Assembly (NCBI GenBank): GCA_004794655.1
Contig: SMMW01000003.1
Location: 434,001 to 498,000, forward strand
Length of the DNA: 64,000 nucleotides
Direction: 5' to 3'
Source of the DNA: Marisa cornuarietis
Lineage: Eukaryota; Mollusca; Gastropoda; Architaenioglossa; Ampullariidae
This document shows, one piece after another, positions 46,430-58,400 of this stretch; the first letter of the stretch is position 1; each line of letters starts with the position of its first letter. The position numbers and the translations under genes were made by a program. The notes beneath the pieces are model-generated. The model made no database searches and had not been told where the DNA came from. It saw nothing but the letters and a program-made list of their open reading frames with translations.

Positions 46430-47330
46430 CAGCACAAATATCCAACATGTCATACAAGCCGGAATACACTCCATACAACAAATATCCAACATGTCATACA
46501 AGCCGGAATACACTCCATACAACAAATATCAAACATGTCATACAAGCCGGAATACACTCCATACAACAAATATCAAACATGTCACACAAGCCGGAATACA
46601 CTCCATACAACAAATATCCAACATGTCATACAAGCCGGAATACACTCCATACAACAAATATCACATGTCATACAAGCCGGAATACACTCCATACAACAAA
46701 TATCACATGTCATACAAGCCGGAATACACTCCATACAACAAATATCACATGTCATACAAGCCGGAATACACTCCATACAACAAATATCACATGTCATACA
46801 AACCGGAATACACTCCATACAACAAATATCACACATGTCATACAAGCCGGAATACACTCCATACAACAAATATCCAACATGTCATACAAGCCGGAATACA
46901 CTCCATACAACAAATATCCAACATGTCATACAAGCCGGAATACACTCCATACAACAAATATCCAACATGTCATACAAGCCGGAATACACTCCATACAACA
47001 AATATCAAACATGTCATACAAGCCGGAATACACTCCATACAACAAATATCAAACATGTCACACAAGCCGGAATACACTCCATACAACAAATATCCAACAT
47101 GTCATACAAGCCGGAATACACTCCATACAACAAATATCACATGTCATACAAGCCGGAATACACTCCATACAACAAATATCCAACATGTCATACAAGCCGG
47201 AATACACTCCATACAACAAATATCCAACATGTCATACAAGCCGGAATACACTCCATACAACAAATATCACACATGTCATACAAGCCGGAATACACTCCAT
47301 ACAACAAATGTCCAACACGTCATACACTCC
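46430..47330. repeat. 44-bp minisatellite, about 20 copies
   Basis: Unit CATGTCATACAAGCCGGAAT then ACACTCCATACAACAAATAT(CCAA). Units of 41-44 bp leave all three plus frames open for more than 300 codons; no gene is implied. Confidence 0.93.
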
Positions 47331-47466
47331 AGAGAAAATGCAACATCCAACATAAGGCACAAGTTTCACTGGAAGGCCAGCACACGCTCAAGTTCACTGA
47401 TGAACAAGCGGACATGAATCCCACATCACCGCGCCAGTCATGAAGTCCAAATCCAACAAGACAGTA

Positions 47467-47862
47467 TCAAAGGCCATCATGGACTAGCACATTGTCCAAG
47501 CCAGTTGTCTGCACGCATATGTCCAGTTCCTGAAATACCCTCTTCAGCCGTCCGTCCAGTGGCGGGAAAAGGCTGTCTATGTCTATCAAGACCGGGCGGA
47601 TGGGGTCGGATCGCAACACCTTTTTCATGGCCCTGCTGAGAACACCATCCCGCAACAGCTGCAGGCTGTTCCCAGTGGATGTCCTCAACATGCAGCAGTC
47701 TTGTAGAGGAGCAAGGATGGCGACTTCATCATAATAAGGGTTGCCGAAACTCAAAATACGACGGACGATACACAAAAAACGACAGAGAGCCGTCCCCTCA
47801 AGCCAGTTAGGCTTTTGATATATTGACAATGGATGCAGGTGACTGACACCACACAAGATCAT
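47467..47862 (-). CDS. Unrecognised ORF or exon, 131 codons
   Basis: The minus-strand frame reads like real protein: mixed composition, LRDGVLSRAMKKVL, DPIRPVLIDIDSLFPPLDG, RLKRVFQELDICVQ, ending in LDNVLVHDGL then TGA. No family is recognised. The first methionine follows an in-frame stretch that may continue upstream, so this could be a last exon or a fragment of a mobile-element protein. It sits just beyond the 44-bp array. No membrane segment or signal peptide is evident. Confidence 0.35.
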   Translation of the reverse strand: MILCGVSHLHPLSIYQKPNWLEGTALCRFLCIVRRILSFGNPYYDEVAILAPLQDCCMLRTSTGNSLQLLRDGVLSRAMKKVLRSDPIRPVLIDIDSLFPPLDGRLKRVFQELDICVQTTGLDNVLVHDGL

Positions 47863-48180
47863 GTCTATAGCAATGCGACCTTTTATATAATATTTCCTTT
47901 TACAATTTCGTTTTCCCTCTGGGTTTCAAACAAAAATAGGGGCAATACTATACAGACATTTTTGTTAATAGGATGAAGTCAGTATCATGCAAGATGCTTG
48001 GACTGATGACAGGTTAGAAACCATGTTTATATGTATAGACATTCCATGTATCACATGTTATTGCAACACAAGCAAGTAGTATGACTAACACATTCAAAGT
48101 GTTAAGGCTGTGATATCTTCAACGTCAATTGTGCTCTTTTTTCATTGTCATTTTAAAAGATTACAAAGTATTTAACTGTT
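47863..48180. other. Spacer without recognised features
   Basis: AT-rich; no coding or repeat signal was seen. Confidence 0.4.
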
Positions 48181-48184
48181 TTGA

Positions 48185-48440
48185 TTATGTAATATTCACC
48201 AGTTTTGTATATATATATATAATATTCACCAGTTTTGTATATATATATAAAATATTCACCAGTTTTGTATATATATATAATATTCACCAGTTTTGTATAT
48301 ATATATATAAAATATTCACCAGTTTTGTATATATATATAATATTCACCAGTTTTTTATATATATATATATAATATTCACCAGTTTTGTGTATATATATAT
48401 ATAATCACCAGTTTTGTATATATATAATATTCACCAGTTC
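48185..48440. repeat. About 30-bp minisatellite with (TA)n
   Basis: AATATTCACCAGTTTTGT followed by a (TA)n run, about 8 copies of variable length. Confidence 0.92.
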
Positions 48441-49650
48441 ACATACAAGATTGTGCTGATCTCTCAATTGTTTTTAACAGAGTTGATTTATTTTTGTTTT
48501 GTATGCAGACTTTCAGCGAAATGCTATTGTAGTCAAATAAAAAAGCTGCTAAGATTTGTTAGCATTCTTTTTATTCTGTCATGTTTTCTGAGTTTGTAAA
48601 TATTTCTTGTGGTAACAAATGTAATAGCCACTATGGCTGTGGCTGTGGCTATGATCAAGCTCTGTAGATTTTATGCCGTCAGCTATGGCATGAATGGTAA
48701 AAAGTAAAAGTTCCTACAGTACCTTTGGGTTGTATACGACAGTATACGCAATAAACTGTATTTCTTACTAGCTAAGACAAAGACGTATGGACAGAGGTCT
48801 TTCGCCTACCAACCCCACTTGAAATAGATTAGCCATCAGCCTTCAGCACTCTGATTCTTTTACCACCTTTAAGTCTAAACTTAAGACGCATCTTCTCAGA
48901 ATGATGACTTCACACTGACAAATCAACTGTATGGGATTCTGTGTCTAGGACTGTAAAGGCAATAAACTGTATGGGATTCTGTGTCTAGGACTGTAAAGGC
49001 AATAAACTGTATGGGATTCTGTGTCTAGGACTGTAAAGGCAATAAACTACGTGGTTATCTGTCGAGGACATGAATTGTTCAAGTTAAAGCCCATCTTCTG
49101 TCACCTTTAACTTCGCTGATAAATCAAGCCATATGTTTCAGTTGAAGTTTCAGACCAGTCCTTAACCAAGTCAACCATATTAACCTCATCTATTTTGAGG
49201 CTTTCTCATTCACTCCCTTTTGTAACTTAAAGCAGTGCCATAGCAGTGAGAAATGGATGTTGTGGGGTTGTATCTTGGTACTGACTTTGACACCTGTTTA
49301 CACGGCTGACCGTCAGTGGCTTTCTCTGGTTTCTTCCACTCTTATGTGTGTGTGAGGGAGAGAGGGGGGGGGAGACTGAGTAAGTTGTAATATTTTAATG
49401 AATCTGTAAAACATTTGATTTGTTTACTGATCGACACAGTGGTAAAACACTTGTCACCACTACGGTGAGGATTACAATTTTCACATCTTATTTCAGGCCT
49501 CTCTCTCTCTCTCTGCATGGGACACTTGTTTACAGAGCTGAGGCTGATTATCAGTGTTTTTCTGTTTGTTCCTCCTTCATCATCACCCTTGCTATAGTTC
49601 AAAGGTGGAATTAGCACTTTTTAATCCAACAACCGCTCTATATACCATTT
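48441..49650. other. Intergenic DNA with a triplicated 44-bp unit
   Basis: ACTGTATGGGATTCTGTGTC followed by TAGGACTGTAAAGGCAATAA occurs three times at about 48926-49048. Near 48675 GATTTTATGCCGTCAGCTAT resembles LINE 3' ends seen at 26.8-26.9 kb. No gene was found. Confidence 0.55.
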
Positions 49651-49651
49651 C

Positions 49652-51330
49652 AAACATGATACAATACAACTTTATTTGTCCCCAAGGGGCAATTTCAGTT
49701 AGTGCTCATACTAGCAGTATATCCATGATAGAGAACAGATAATACATGTTGGAATAATTTCTCTCTCACGTGTGCGCATAAACTCACATTCCCTGCAACA
49801 GTAGATACAATTGGTGACCTTAGGTCACCTCAGGTTAATACAATATCACGGCCAGTAGAGTTAATCAGGTAAATGGCACGTGGACTGAATGAATTGCGGT
49901 GACGATTGGTTTTGCAAGGTATCGCGTACCTACAGCCAGACCACAAGAGAGAGAACTCACATGTCAACACATGATCAGAAACAGAGAGGACACGGGATGC
50001 CTTCCTGAGGATTTTCTGATGACAAGAAGCTACCAAGTCCCTCTGCCTGATTCCTTTGATCTTAGAACAGATATTAACAAGGGAGACCAGACTATTCCTG
50101 TTTCCTAGGGAGAGGTTGTGGAACCAGGAGATGAAAGAAAACGTGATGAGACTTTCAATGAAGGACTGATAGAACCGAGTGAGGATGGGCTGACAGAAAG
50201 AATTGAGTTTCTGTAAGAGGTACAGGCTTTGTTGACTTATGGAGGATCATGTCAGTGTTGATGTTCCATTTAAGCTTGTTGTCGAAGATGGCACCTAAAT
50301 ATTTTTTAAGAGTCTACTACCTCGATGGCATCATCATGAATAGTACTGATAATTGTCTCAGGCTTGTTCATCCAAAAGTCGAAGATCATTTCCTTAGTCT
50401 TTGAGGCATTCAAGACAAGGAAGTGTTCGTCACACCAGCGGACAAAGTCAGGAAGAGCGCCACTGTGAACATGTTCATTATCATACAGAAGTGACAGGAG
50501 GACAGAGTCATCCTATCAGTAGTGCTTCTGCAGCTGTTAGTATAGAGTATGAACAGTAGTGGAGACAAACAGCAGCCTTGAGGGGAACCTGTACAGGTGA
50601 CAACAGGGTCTGAGAGAAGACCATTAACAGAAACTCTCTGCTGTCTGTTTGTTAAAAAGTCCAGAATCCAGAGAGTTAGTTGGTGGGAGAGATGGAAGTC
50701 TGAGACTAGACTCTCCGCTAACAAGTGAAGAAGAGAAATCAGCAAAGAGAAGCCTGGCATGAGATTTAGGTTTCTCCAGATGTTTGTACAGAGTATTTAG
50801 TATAAACAGCTGAGCATCATCGACACCCATTCCAGGTCTATAGACAAACTGCAGCGGGTCAAGATGTTGACCAACAGCAGTCATTACCTCGCTCCTTACA
50901 ATTTTCTCAAGTGATTTCATGATGAGTGAGGTAAGAGCCACTAGTCTGAAGTCATTGGCTTGACTGGGCCTAGTGATGTTTGGGACAGGCACAATGTGTG
51001 AAAGTTTCCAAATATCAGGAATGTGACCAGAATCTACAGACAGCTGGAGTAGATGTTGTAAAACTTCGCTAAGTTGTTTGGCGCAGTAATGGAGGGTGCA
51101 TCCACAGATCTCATCTGGACCTGGAGCCTTGTTAACATTTACTCCCCTCAAGATATCTTTGACAGAGGACTGGGAAATCACCAACCCATGCTCAGGGACC
51201 AGAGACTGTTTTAATAGGGAAACATTGTGAGAGAAGTCATGTTTCTCAAAGCGGGCATAAAAAGAAATAGTAATAGATAAACTGCCCCTAAGTCGTGAGG
51301 ATTGTTCAAACTCACTTATATCACCCATGA
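49652..51330 (-). mobile_element. Rex1-like LINE, 5'-truncated and degenerate
   Basis: The minus strand carries RT sequence from KAPGPDEICG through IWKLSHIVPVPNI, FRLVALTSLIMKSLEKIV, LDPLQFVYR and LLFADFSSS, then in a shifted frame LTLWILDFLTNRQQRVSVNG and GSPQGCCLSPLLFILYTN. The catalytic Y/F-x-D-D region is disrupted. The 3' UTR ends near 49655 with a GCCCCTTGGGGACAAATAAA-type tail. The same 3' end recurs at 26496-26740. Confidence 0.82.
50410..51328 (-). pseudogene. Broken reverse transcriptase of the Rex1-like LINE
   Basis: Two overlapping ORFs (51328-50624 and 50760-50410) hold consecutive RT blocks, so at least one frameshift separates the fingers/palm start (FADFSSS) from the GSPQGCCLSP block. 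A deletion also seems to have removed residues after motif A. No functional enzyme is expected. Confidence 0.8.
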
Positions 51331-52549
51331 CTCACATCATGCATTTGAGAAAGCACAACACAATTTGATAATTCCAGACATTGTCAATCTCAATAAATGA
51401 TGCATGTGAAAAGGGGTGGGGGAGAGAACATGGCAAGGAAACAGGAAATGTCAAATGGTTACAACGAAGCAGTTTTGGGATATTCAACTTCAATATACAT
51501 CAATATATAACTTCAAAATACATTGTTCATTCATTCCCCTGGGTCGACCTTTCAGACACACACCAGTGTCTGTAAAAATGAGGGAGGTGGTAGCTGACAG
51601 ATTAATATAAGGTCCAGCCTGGTCTGTGGTGGTGTAAACAAGGAGATTCCACTTTTCATGTCTATTTTGTCTCAATATCTCACAGTTGACTCTCCATGTT
51701 CAAACTGCATGAATTTGAAAACAATCTTGTTTTATGATTTTTAAATGATAAGCATGCTGGTGGTGGTAGTGATGATGATGATGATGATGATGATGAACTA
51801 GAAGGTAAGTGTGTTCCAGACAGGTGGGACGATGAAGGGAAATGTACGACTACCAAAAGAGTTTAAACTAATCATAGGGACAGTCAGCAGCATTTCTCTA
51901 GATATCAGAGTGACCTAAAAGGAAAGACAGGCAGGAAGAGTCCCCTCAAACTGCAAAAAGTTAGAAATATATATAAAACTTCAATGGCAATCAATGAAGT
52001 TCCCTGAGTAAAGGTGTCATGTGCTCATGGCTCATGCTCTGATTTACTGAAAACAAAGCATGCTCTTCTGAACTATTTGCACATGCACAATCTGGTCAAC
52101 AGACAAGCCATGCATCACAGTGTTACTCCATTCAAGTTGCAAAGTAACCACTGCAGAGACCAGTCTAGCCTGGGGCAAATGCTGAAGTCAGAGAAGGAGA
52201 AGAATTTATGAATTATATGTTACATATTACAGCTGTAGACTGAACAGCATGTAGAAGATTGTAAAGTTTTCTTTCTTATTTTATACTCTGAGTAAAAAAT
52301 ATTTCTTTGAATATGCCAAGCAGGGTCTTGAGAAGATGGATATGAGAGTGAAGTCTACATGATATTAAACTTTAAAACACATGCTTATGGGGGATATACA
52401 TTTGTTTAGCTTTCCCCTCTACCTGTCACTAAGCATTAAGTCTGAACCAGTGGTCATGAGTTAACCAGGTCTCACTGGACTGTAGTTGCTGAATTATCAA
52501 GACAATTTCACATTGTGATGACACAGTCAGCGCTGTCGCATTTTCTCCT
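51331..52549. other. 3' flank of the TLR gene, no further gene
   Basis: This would hold the TLR 3' UTR. A (GAT)n run lies near 51770-51794. I see no exact AATAAA on the minus strand close to the stop codon. Confidence 0.4.
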
Positions 52550-52761
52550 TTAAGCCTGTATGTTATGTCTTAGTGGTAGCAAACTCTTGGCTAGGCGGTC
52601 ATTCACTTGCTCAATGAAGTCATCTTGGGGTCTGGCCAGGTTGTACCATTCTTGAAAATCATTGTTTTGCATCATTATTCGCAGACTCTTGGGAACTTGT
52701 TCTGGCTCCAGTTTGCCATGCTGCAAAAGTTGTAAACACACTTCGTCTACCACTTTCATAG
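52550..52761 (-). CDS. TLR last exon, end of TIR domain
   Basis: It encodes KVVDEVCLQLLQHGKLEPEQ, VPKSLRIMMQNNDFQEWYN and DDFIEQVNDRLAKSL, the last strands and helix of a TIR domain, then TAA at 52552-52550. The acceptor GTTTGAGTAG has a poor pyrimidine tract, so its exact start is uncertain. Confidence 0.78.
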
Positions 52762-55371
52762 CTACTCAAACTATTTAAAGCATTGGTAACCATATAGCAT
52801 TTGAAAAATGTTGACATTCTTTAGTATAAACCACAATAAATGTATATACACTTTGTGAAACTTGCCCGATTATCAAACCATTTTATTATTTGCAGCAATT
52901 GCCCCAAGACATGCTTGTCTATCAAAGTCTGCCATGTCATTATCATAATGATCCTTTTGTGTGTTAAAGTCCATTTTGCCCACATTCTCATTTGTTAAAA
53001 ATTTGATAAATGAGAAATTGGACCAAATGGACTTTGAATAGCAAACACAAAGCTCCACAACACCCGGTAACCCAACCTATCAATCATATTCACATTAAAA
53101 AAAATATGTACCAATGTCTTATACCACTTCCTTCTTTAAGTATGTCCCTCACCTTAATAACATCCATCTTGTTTATTTGACCGTCATATTTTTGTTGAAT
53201 AATCAGGTGTAGTACAGGGTCACACAAGGGGTCCTTCACCAGTTTGGGTGTGAGAACCACCAAAGCAGCTCTGCAAGCCTCAAGATTATCATCGATATTT
53301 GCAACTTCACTTTTTCCACATTGGCCATCTCTCTCACCAAAATACAGACTATACCTTCCTGTATATCTCTGCCCATGCCCTCCTTGTATTTCACCGTTAT
53401 CCAGGACTGGTAAGATATTTTCACGCACCCACTCAGTGTCCTCTTTGCTGTGAAACAAAAAGAAGTCGTACTTTTTGTCCTCACCAGGAATCGCCTGATA
53501 ATCCCCATGCCTTTGATCCTGACCTTTTACAGCTCGCCTGGTGAATAAAAGGTAAAAATAATTAGGCTGAAAAAACGTTTGACATTGTTTTGCACATTGT
53601 GAAATATGTTTGTAATAGCCTTTGTGAATTTATTTCTTGGTCTAATGTAATATGTAATATTCTGTATCGATAAAATGTCAGCATATTTGCATCATGGCAT
53701 ATGATCAGAGTTGGTGGAATGTGATAGTGTCTAGGTATATGGTCCCTGTTAATAGCAATTATGATCAGCGCTCATGCCATACATACACTATGGATGAGAA
53801 GTGTCTAATGTATGTGTGAGCAGCATGAATATAATGTGCTTGATGCATGGTCAGTGTTAATGCCTTGTGGCCAGTTTGTATTTACAAAATGCTAGTGCCA
53901 TATGTTTTCACTGTTGATGGCTTATGTAATGATAAAAAATAATGACCTACCAAGTCTCACAATACAACTTACTTGATAGCCTTCGTCGCACGGTGTATAC
54001 GGAACCTCAAGAACCATCGCTGGCGGTAGGTGACGCCACAGATGACCAAGGTAATTAAAAAAACAAGGACAGAGAACCCTCCCACATAGTACCACAGGTA
54101 ACTCTCACACTTGATCTTCTGTGCTGTGAATGAAACAAGTGACTTCCCATTCCACTCTGGTGGGCTTGAGACAGAGAAGAGAGTTGACAATAAAGATGTC
54201 AGCTGAAGAATCAAGAGGCAAGAGTATTTACAGCTCATTAAGCTTAACCTGCTTTCCATGGGAAGCTTCAATTCAACAATATTAAGTAAAATAATAATAA
54301 TGGGATTTATATTGTGTGCATTTCCCCACATGGAGGTGAGCTCAGTGCACTTTACAAGATACAAGGGGCAGTAGGTCATGATGCTGTGTGACAGAGATGA
54401 CATCACAATGAAGCAAACATACAAACACACGTGCACAGTGACCATTGCCAGCAACATAAAGGAACATAGAGAAGAGAAGGTGGAGAAAGTAACAGTCAGG
54501 GAAAACCCTGGGTATATAGGGTAAATACATGATGTAGAAGATCTTTTAACTGGAAGCTTCCATTCAACAGTATTATGTGCCATAGCAGATCATGATTAAC
54601 ACATATCTATCATCCCTAAGAGTTCTGACTGAGCTGCTATTGGTGTCTGTCTATAAAGCTTCTCTCTCTCTCCCCTTGAAATTATGATTACAACACAAGT
54701 ATTTCAGTTCTGCAGTTCTGTAAAATATTGTAAAAGTCTTATAAAGTCTTATGAAATCAGGAAGAAATATTCTCATTGGTCTACCTTGCACATTTGTAGG
54801 TTTGCCAGCCTGCCACATTGACTGTAGTGTTGTCCAGCCATGAACGAAACCAGCGAAGGTCACAAGTACAAGCAAAGGGGTTTAAGGAAAGATTGAGCAT
54901 CTTTAGCAGCTGCAGATCTTTTACAGATGTCTGGTTTATCAAAGCAATCTGGTGACAGAGTTGTCAAGTTAACAACACATCCTCCCAGCACGGTGGATAA
55001 TTCAGTCACATTCTCTGGTGAAATAAAGGGCCAGTCAAGATGATAGACATGTCAGGCTAAAATGGTCATACAGAGGGAAGAGAGAGAAAGAGTTCAGTCA
55101 GGGTGCAACGACCAGGAGAGGAGAAAAGTACCTGATTGTTACTAAGGTCCAGTGTCTGCAGATTTCTGGCAGGGGTAGTGAAAAGACCAGGACCCCAGGA
55201 AGACAGGTGATTGTTGCTCAGATCCAAGGTCTCCAACTGGAACAAATTCCTGTAAGACACAAGCTTGACTTTAATGTCAGGGCACTGGGTGTTTGTGTGT
55301 GCGCATTTGTGTGTTTCTGTATGGGTGCTCATTTGTGTCTGTGTGTCTGTCCATTTGTGTATTTGTACCCA

Positions 55372-55429
<58 letters not shown>

Positions 55430-58400
55430 CTGTGTGTCCAGCATACACTAGAGTGTTAGTTCAAGCTTCAGTAATACAGACCCAGTAAATGTCGCATCAG
55501 CTAGAGGTTCCACTAACTCCTAGATGACCCTAAATTTAGTTTTTGAATGATAAACATAATGTAATGGCTTATTCTCCTTTATCTCTCCTGCCAAATCAAT
55601 ATATAATGACTAAAGACAGCCTACGACAATAAAACATTCTCTACAAGCAGATGAAAGGCTTGCCTGAATGCCAAGTCATTGATAACATCGAGGCTGTTGT
55701 TGGACAGCAGCAGTCTCTGTAGTTTGCGCTGACCAGACAAAAACTGTCCACCATCATCATTGGCCAGAACACCCCTGAGATTGTTGTTCTGCAGGTTAAG
55801 GATCTGAAGACTCTCAAGGGCTGTCAAGTCACGGAAGCCCATGAAGGAGCATTGGTTGCTGGACAGATCCAGTGTTGTCAAGGTAGTCAGGTCATCAAAG
55901 ACTCCCTCACTCTTGTCAAATGTTTTCAGGTTATTGTTCTTGAGAATGAGAGTTTCAAGACTGACAAGTGGGGAGAAGAAGTCCTTGGGAAAGTAGCTGA
56001 GCTTGTTGTCATTCAGGTGAAGGATGCGAAGGTTGGACAGACCGAGGAATGAATCCGCTGCCACTTCATGCAGGTTGTTGTTACTGAGGTACAGCTCACG
56101 AAGGTTGACCAGCTGAGCGAAGACCTGGTCCTGAAGCTTCTGAATGTTGTTGCCCTGCACAGAGTGATAGTTCATGCTCAGAGATATACGATGCAGCAGG
56201 GTAGCACATTTTAACGCAAACATAAGTCAAAAGTGACAAAAATGATAACAGCACACAGATGACTGCAATATACATGAAGGCAGCATTGAAGGCAGCATAT
56301 TGGAGTCATTTCAACCCCAATCTGAGGGACCTTGATTTGTTGAAAGAATGCTTGTCATAATCTAAAGCAGGTGTAGGAGGCAGAAATCACAGCTCTCCTT
56401 GCACTGCATTCAATTCCCCCCAACCCCTCCCCCTACAAATGAGATTTCACCTGCCGAGTAGACAGACGTTGTCCACTCACATGCAAGCCTTCAATCTGCA
56501 ATCTTCTGCTCTAGTGTGCAACAAAAAACTATATAAGGCTACGTCACCTCTCTAAGCAAATGTGTTTCCATCATATAGTTAACCTGTTACTACATTAAAT
56601 ATGCATTCCAGTCACATGTGATTTCTAACGTGCAGTCCTGTGTTTTTACCTGCAGTATAATTCTACGTACAGCAGCAATATACTTACAATATAATCCTAC
56701 ATACAGTAACAATATACTTACAATATAATCCTACATACAGTAACAATATACTTACAATATAATCCTACATACAGTAACAATATATCTACAATATAATCCT
56801 ACATACAGTAACAATATAATCCTACAATCATATTTATAGACATATTATGGTACCTGTAGGTATACCACTGTGTGTAAATACATTACCTGTAGGTATACCA
56901 CTGTGTGTAAATACATTACCTGTAGGTATATACCACTGTGTGTAAATACATTACCTGTAGGTATATACCACTGTGTGTAAATACATTACCTGTAGGTATA
57001 CCACTGTGTGTAAATACATTACCTGTAGGTATACCACTGTGTGTAAATACATTACCTGTAGGTATACCACTGTGTGTAAATACACTACCTGTAGGTATAC
57101 CACTGTGTGTAAATACACTACCTGTAGGTATACCACTGTGTGTAAATACACTACCTGTAGGTATACCACTGTGTGTAAATACACTACCTGTAGGTATACC
57201 ACTGTGTGTAAATACATTACCTGTAGGTATATACCACTGTGTGTAAATACATTACCTGTAGGTATATACCACTGTGTGTAAATACATTACCTGTAGGTAT
57301 ACCACTGTGTGTAAATACATTACCTGTAGGTATACCACTGTGTGTAAATACATTACCTGTAGGTATACCACTGTGTGTAAATACACTACCTGTAGGTATA
57401 CCACTGTGTGTAAATACATTACCTGTAGGTATACCACTGTGTGTAAATACATTACCTGTAGGTATACCACTGTGTGTAAATACACTACCTGTAGGTATAC
57501 CACTGTGTGTAAATACACTACCTGTAGGTATACCACTGTGTGTAAATACACTACCTGTAGGTATACCACTGTGTGTAAATACACTACCTGTAGGTATACC
57601 ACTGTGTGTAAATACACTACCTGTAGGTATACCACTGTGTGTAAATACATTACCTGTAGGTATATACCACTGTGTGTAAATACACTACCTGTAGGTATAC
57701 CACTGTGTGTAAATACATTACCTGTAGGCATACCCACTGTGTGTAAATACATTACCCGTGGTGGCCACCACCGTGTGTAAATAAACCTACCTGTAGGTAA
57801 TACCCACCGTGTGTAAATACATTACCTGTAGGTATACCACTGTGTGTAAATACACTACCTGTAGGTATACCACTGTGTAACACACCACCCTGTAGGTATA
57901 TACCACTGTGTGTAATACACCACCTGTAGGTACCATGTAACAAATACATTACCACTGTGTGTAAATACACTACCTGTACGTATACCACTGTGTGTAAATA
58001 CACTACCTATAGGTATACCACTGTGTGTAAATACATTACCTGTAGGTATACCACTGTGTGTAAATACATTACCTGTAGGTATACCACTGTGTGTAAATAC
58101 ATTACCTGTAGGTATACCACTGTGTGTAAATACATTACCTGTAGGTATACCACTGTGTGTAAATACATTACCTGTAGGTATACCACTGTGTGTAAATACA
58201 TTACCTGTAGGTATACCACTGTGTGTAAATACACTACCTGTAGGTATACCACTGTGTGTAAATACACTACCTGTAGGTATACCACTGTGTGTAAATACTC
58301 TACCTGTAGGTATACCACTGTGTGTAAATACACTACCTGTAGGTATACCACTGTGTGTAAATACACTACCTGTAGGTATACCACTGTGTGTAAATACACT

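Noticed and set aside
46348..47443. Three plus-strand ORFs of over 300 codons
   Set aside because: The 44-bp array cycles through all frames, so all are open simultaneously. Not a gene.
52873..53058. Extra TLR exon between the TIR exons
   Set aside because: The frame is open but contains no TIR sequence and lacks good flanking splice sites; treated as intron.
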